Positions 31,936 through 32,066 of a stretch of DNA of 32,066 nucleotides are shown here, in pieces. Origin of the DNA: Catenulispora rubra (GTDB lineage Bacteria; Actinomycetota; Actinomycetes; Streptomycetales; Catenulisporaceae); contig NZ_JAACYW010000121.1 of NCBI RefSeq assembly GCF_015356825.1, forward strand, positions 1 through 32,066. The letters are read 5' to 3'. Numbering within the stretch: the first letter of the stretch is position 1; each line of letters starts with the position of its first letter. The notes under the pieces are model-generated. The model ran no database searches and had not been told where the DNA came from. It saw only the letters and a program-made list of their open reading frames with translations. The position numbers were made by a program, and so were the translations under genes.

Positions 31936-32066
31936 AGCTCTCCGGCCCTCTCCCCACCTTGCATTTGCGGGGCTCCCGGTCCATCCGGCGCAAGCATCGC
32001 CTCCAGATACCCGGCCGCAGCATCCGCACCCCCCGCACCCCGAAACGACTCCCCAATCCGCCCAGC
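31920..32066 (-). CDS. C-terminal end of a gene cut by the window (possible glycosyltransferase)
   Basis: A frame open to the right edge ends with TAG at 31920-31922 and gives 48 residues, starting AGRIGESFRGAGGADAAAGY and ending in ELSRKS. The pattern RIGESFRxAGG followed by an alanine-rich helix resembles the last helix of MGT-type (macrolide-type) glycosyltransferases. Only the tail is visible, so the identity is tentative. It converges with the HxlR gene. A 72-residue frame in another phase of the same strand (31838-32056) is less likely, being Arg-rich and without a recognisable pattern. Confidence 0.45.
   Translation of the reverse strand, partial: AGRIGESFRGAGGADAAAGYLEAMLAPDGPGAPQMQGGERAGELSRKS

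Noticed and set aside
31838..32056. A minus-strand frame of 72 codons at the right edge
   Set aside because: It overlaps the end of the HxlR gene and is Arg-rich; the frame open to the window edge and ending at 31920 gives a more protein-like sequence.

Overview
The window is high-GC actinomycete DNA, with strong GC bias at third codon positions, GGAGG-type ribosome sites and GTG starts. A Streptomyces or Catenulispora type of genome fits; the genus cannot be fixed from the sequence. It looks like a secondary-metabolite locus of about 26 kb (roughly 0.7-27.5 kb), flanked by ordinary genes: a Roadblock/LC7 protein on the left, and a HEAT-like protein, an alpha/beta hydrolase, an HxlR regulator and a cut-off gene end on the right.

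Layout. 0-2.7 kb: Roadblock protein, a first YCII-family protein, and a BBE-like FAD oxidase. 2.8-5.0 kb (minus): a stand-alone molybdopterin oxidoreductase. 5.1-8.0 kb: a zinc-ribbon methyltransferase 3 bases ahead of a solute-binding-type protein without a signal peptide. 8.2-10.7 kb: divergent FAD monooxygenase and small-molecule methyltransferase. 10.8-12.5 kb: a DGPF/YCII protein overlapping an ECF42-type sigma factor. 12.6-18.0 kb: dissociated NRPS-like parts, namely a condensation domain coupled to a class D flavin monooxygenase, then a P450 divergent from a peptidyl-carrier protein plus a PhyH dioxygenase. 18.7-24.7 kb: a mirror-image block, acyltransferase(+) / MFS(-) / MFS(+) / acyltransferase(-). 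24.9-27.5 kb: an 860-residue protein with two methyltransferase domains.

How the parts may work together (inference). A carrier protein could hold an acyl or aminoacyl unit that the P450, PhyH and class D enzymes oxidise. The lone condensation domain could join or transfer it, and the methyltransferases and two membrane acyltransferases could decorate the product, which the two EmrB-like pumps would export. No adenylation domain, thioesterase or MbtH protein is present, so loading and release must come from elsewhere or use other chemistry.

Control. The sequence TGTCCGG-N13-CTCCGAC occurs upstream of both YCII genes (the second being the sigma-factor operon) and of the BBE-like oxidase, at 50-66 bases from each start. 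It looks like a promoter of the sigma factor encoded here, with autoregulation. Clear GC-rich hairpins sit between most convergent gene pairs. I saw no tRNA, rRNA, CRISPR array or intact insertion sequence.
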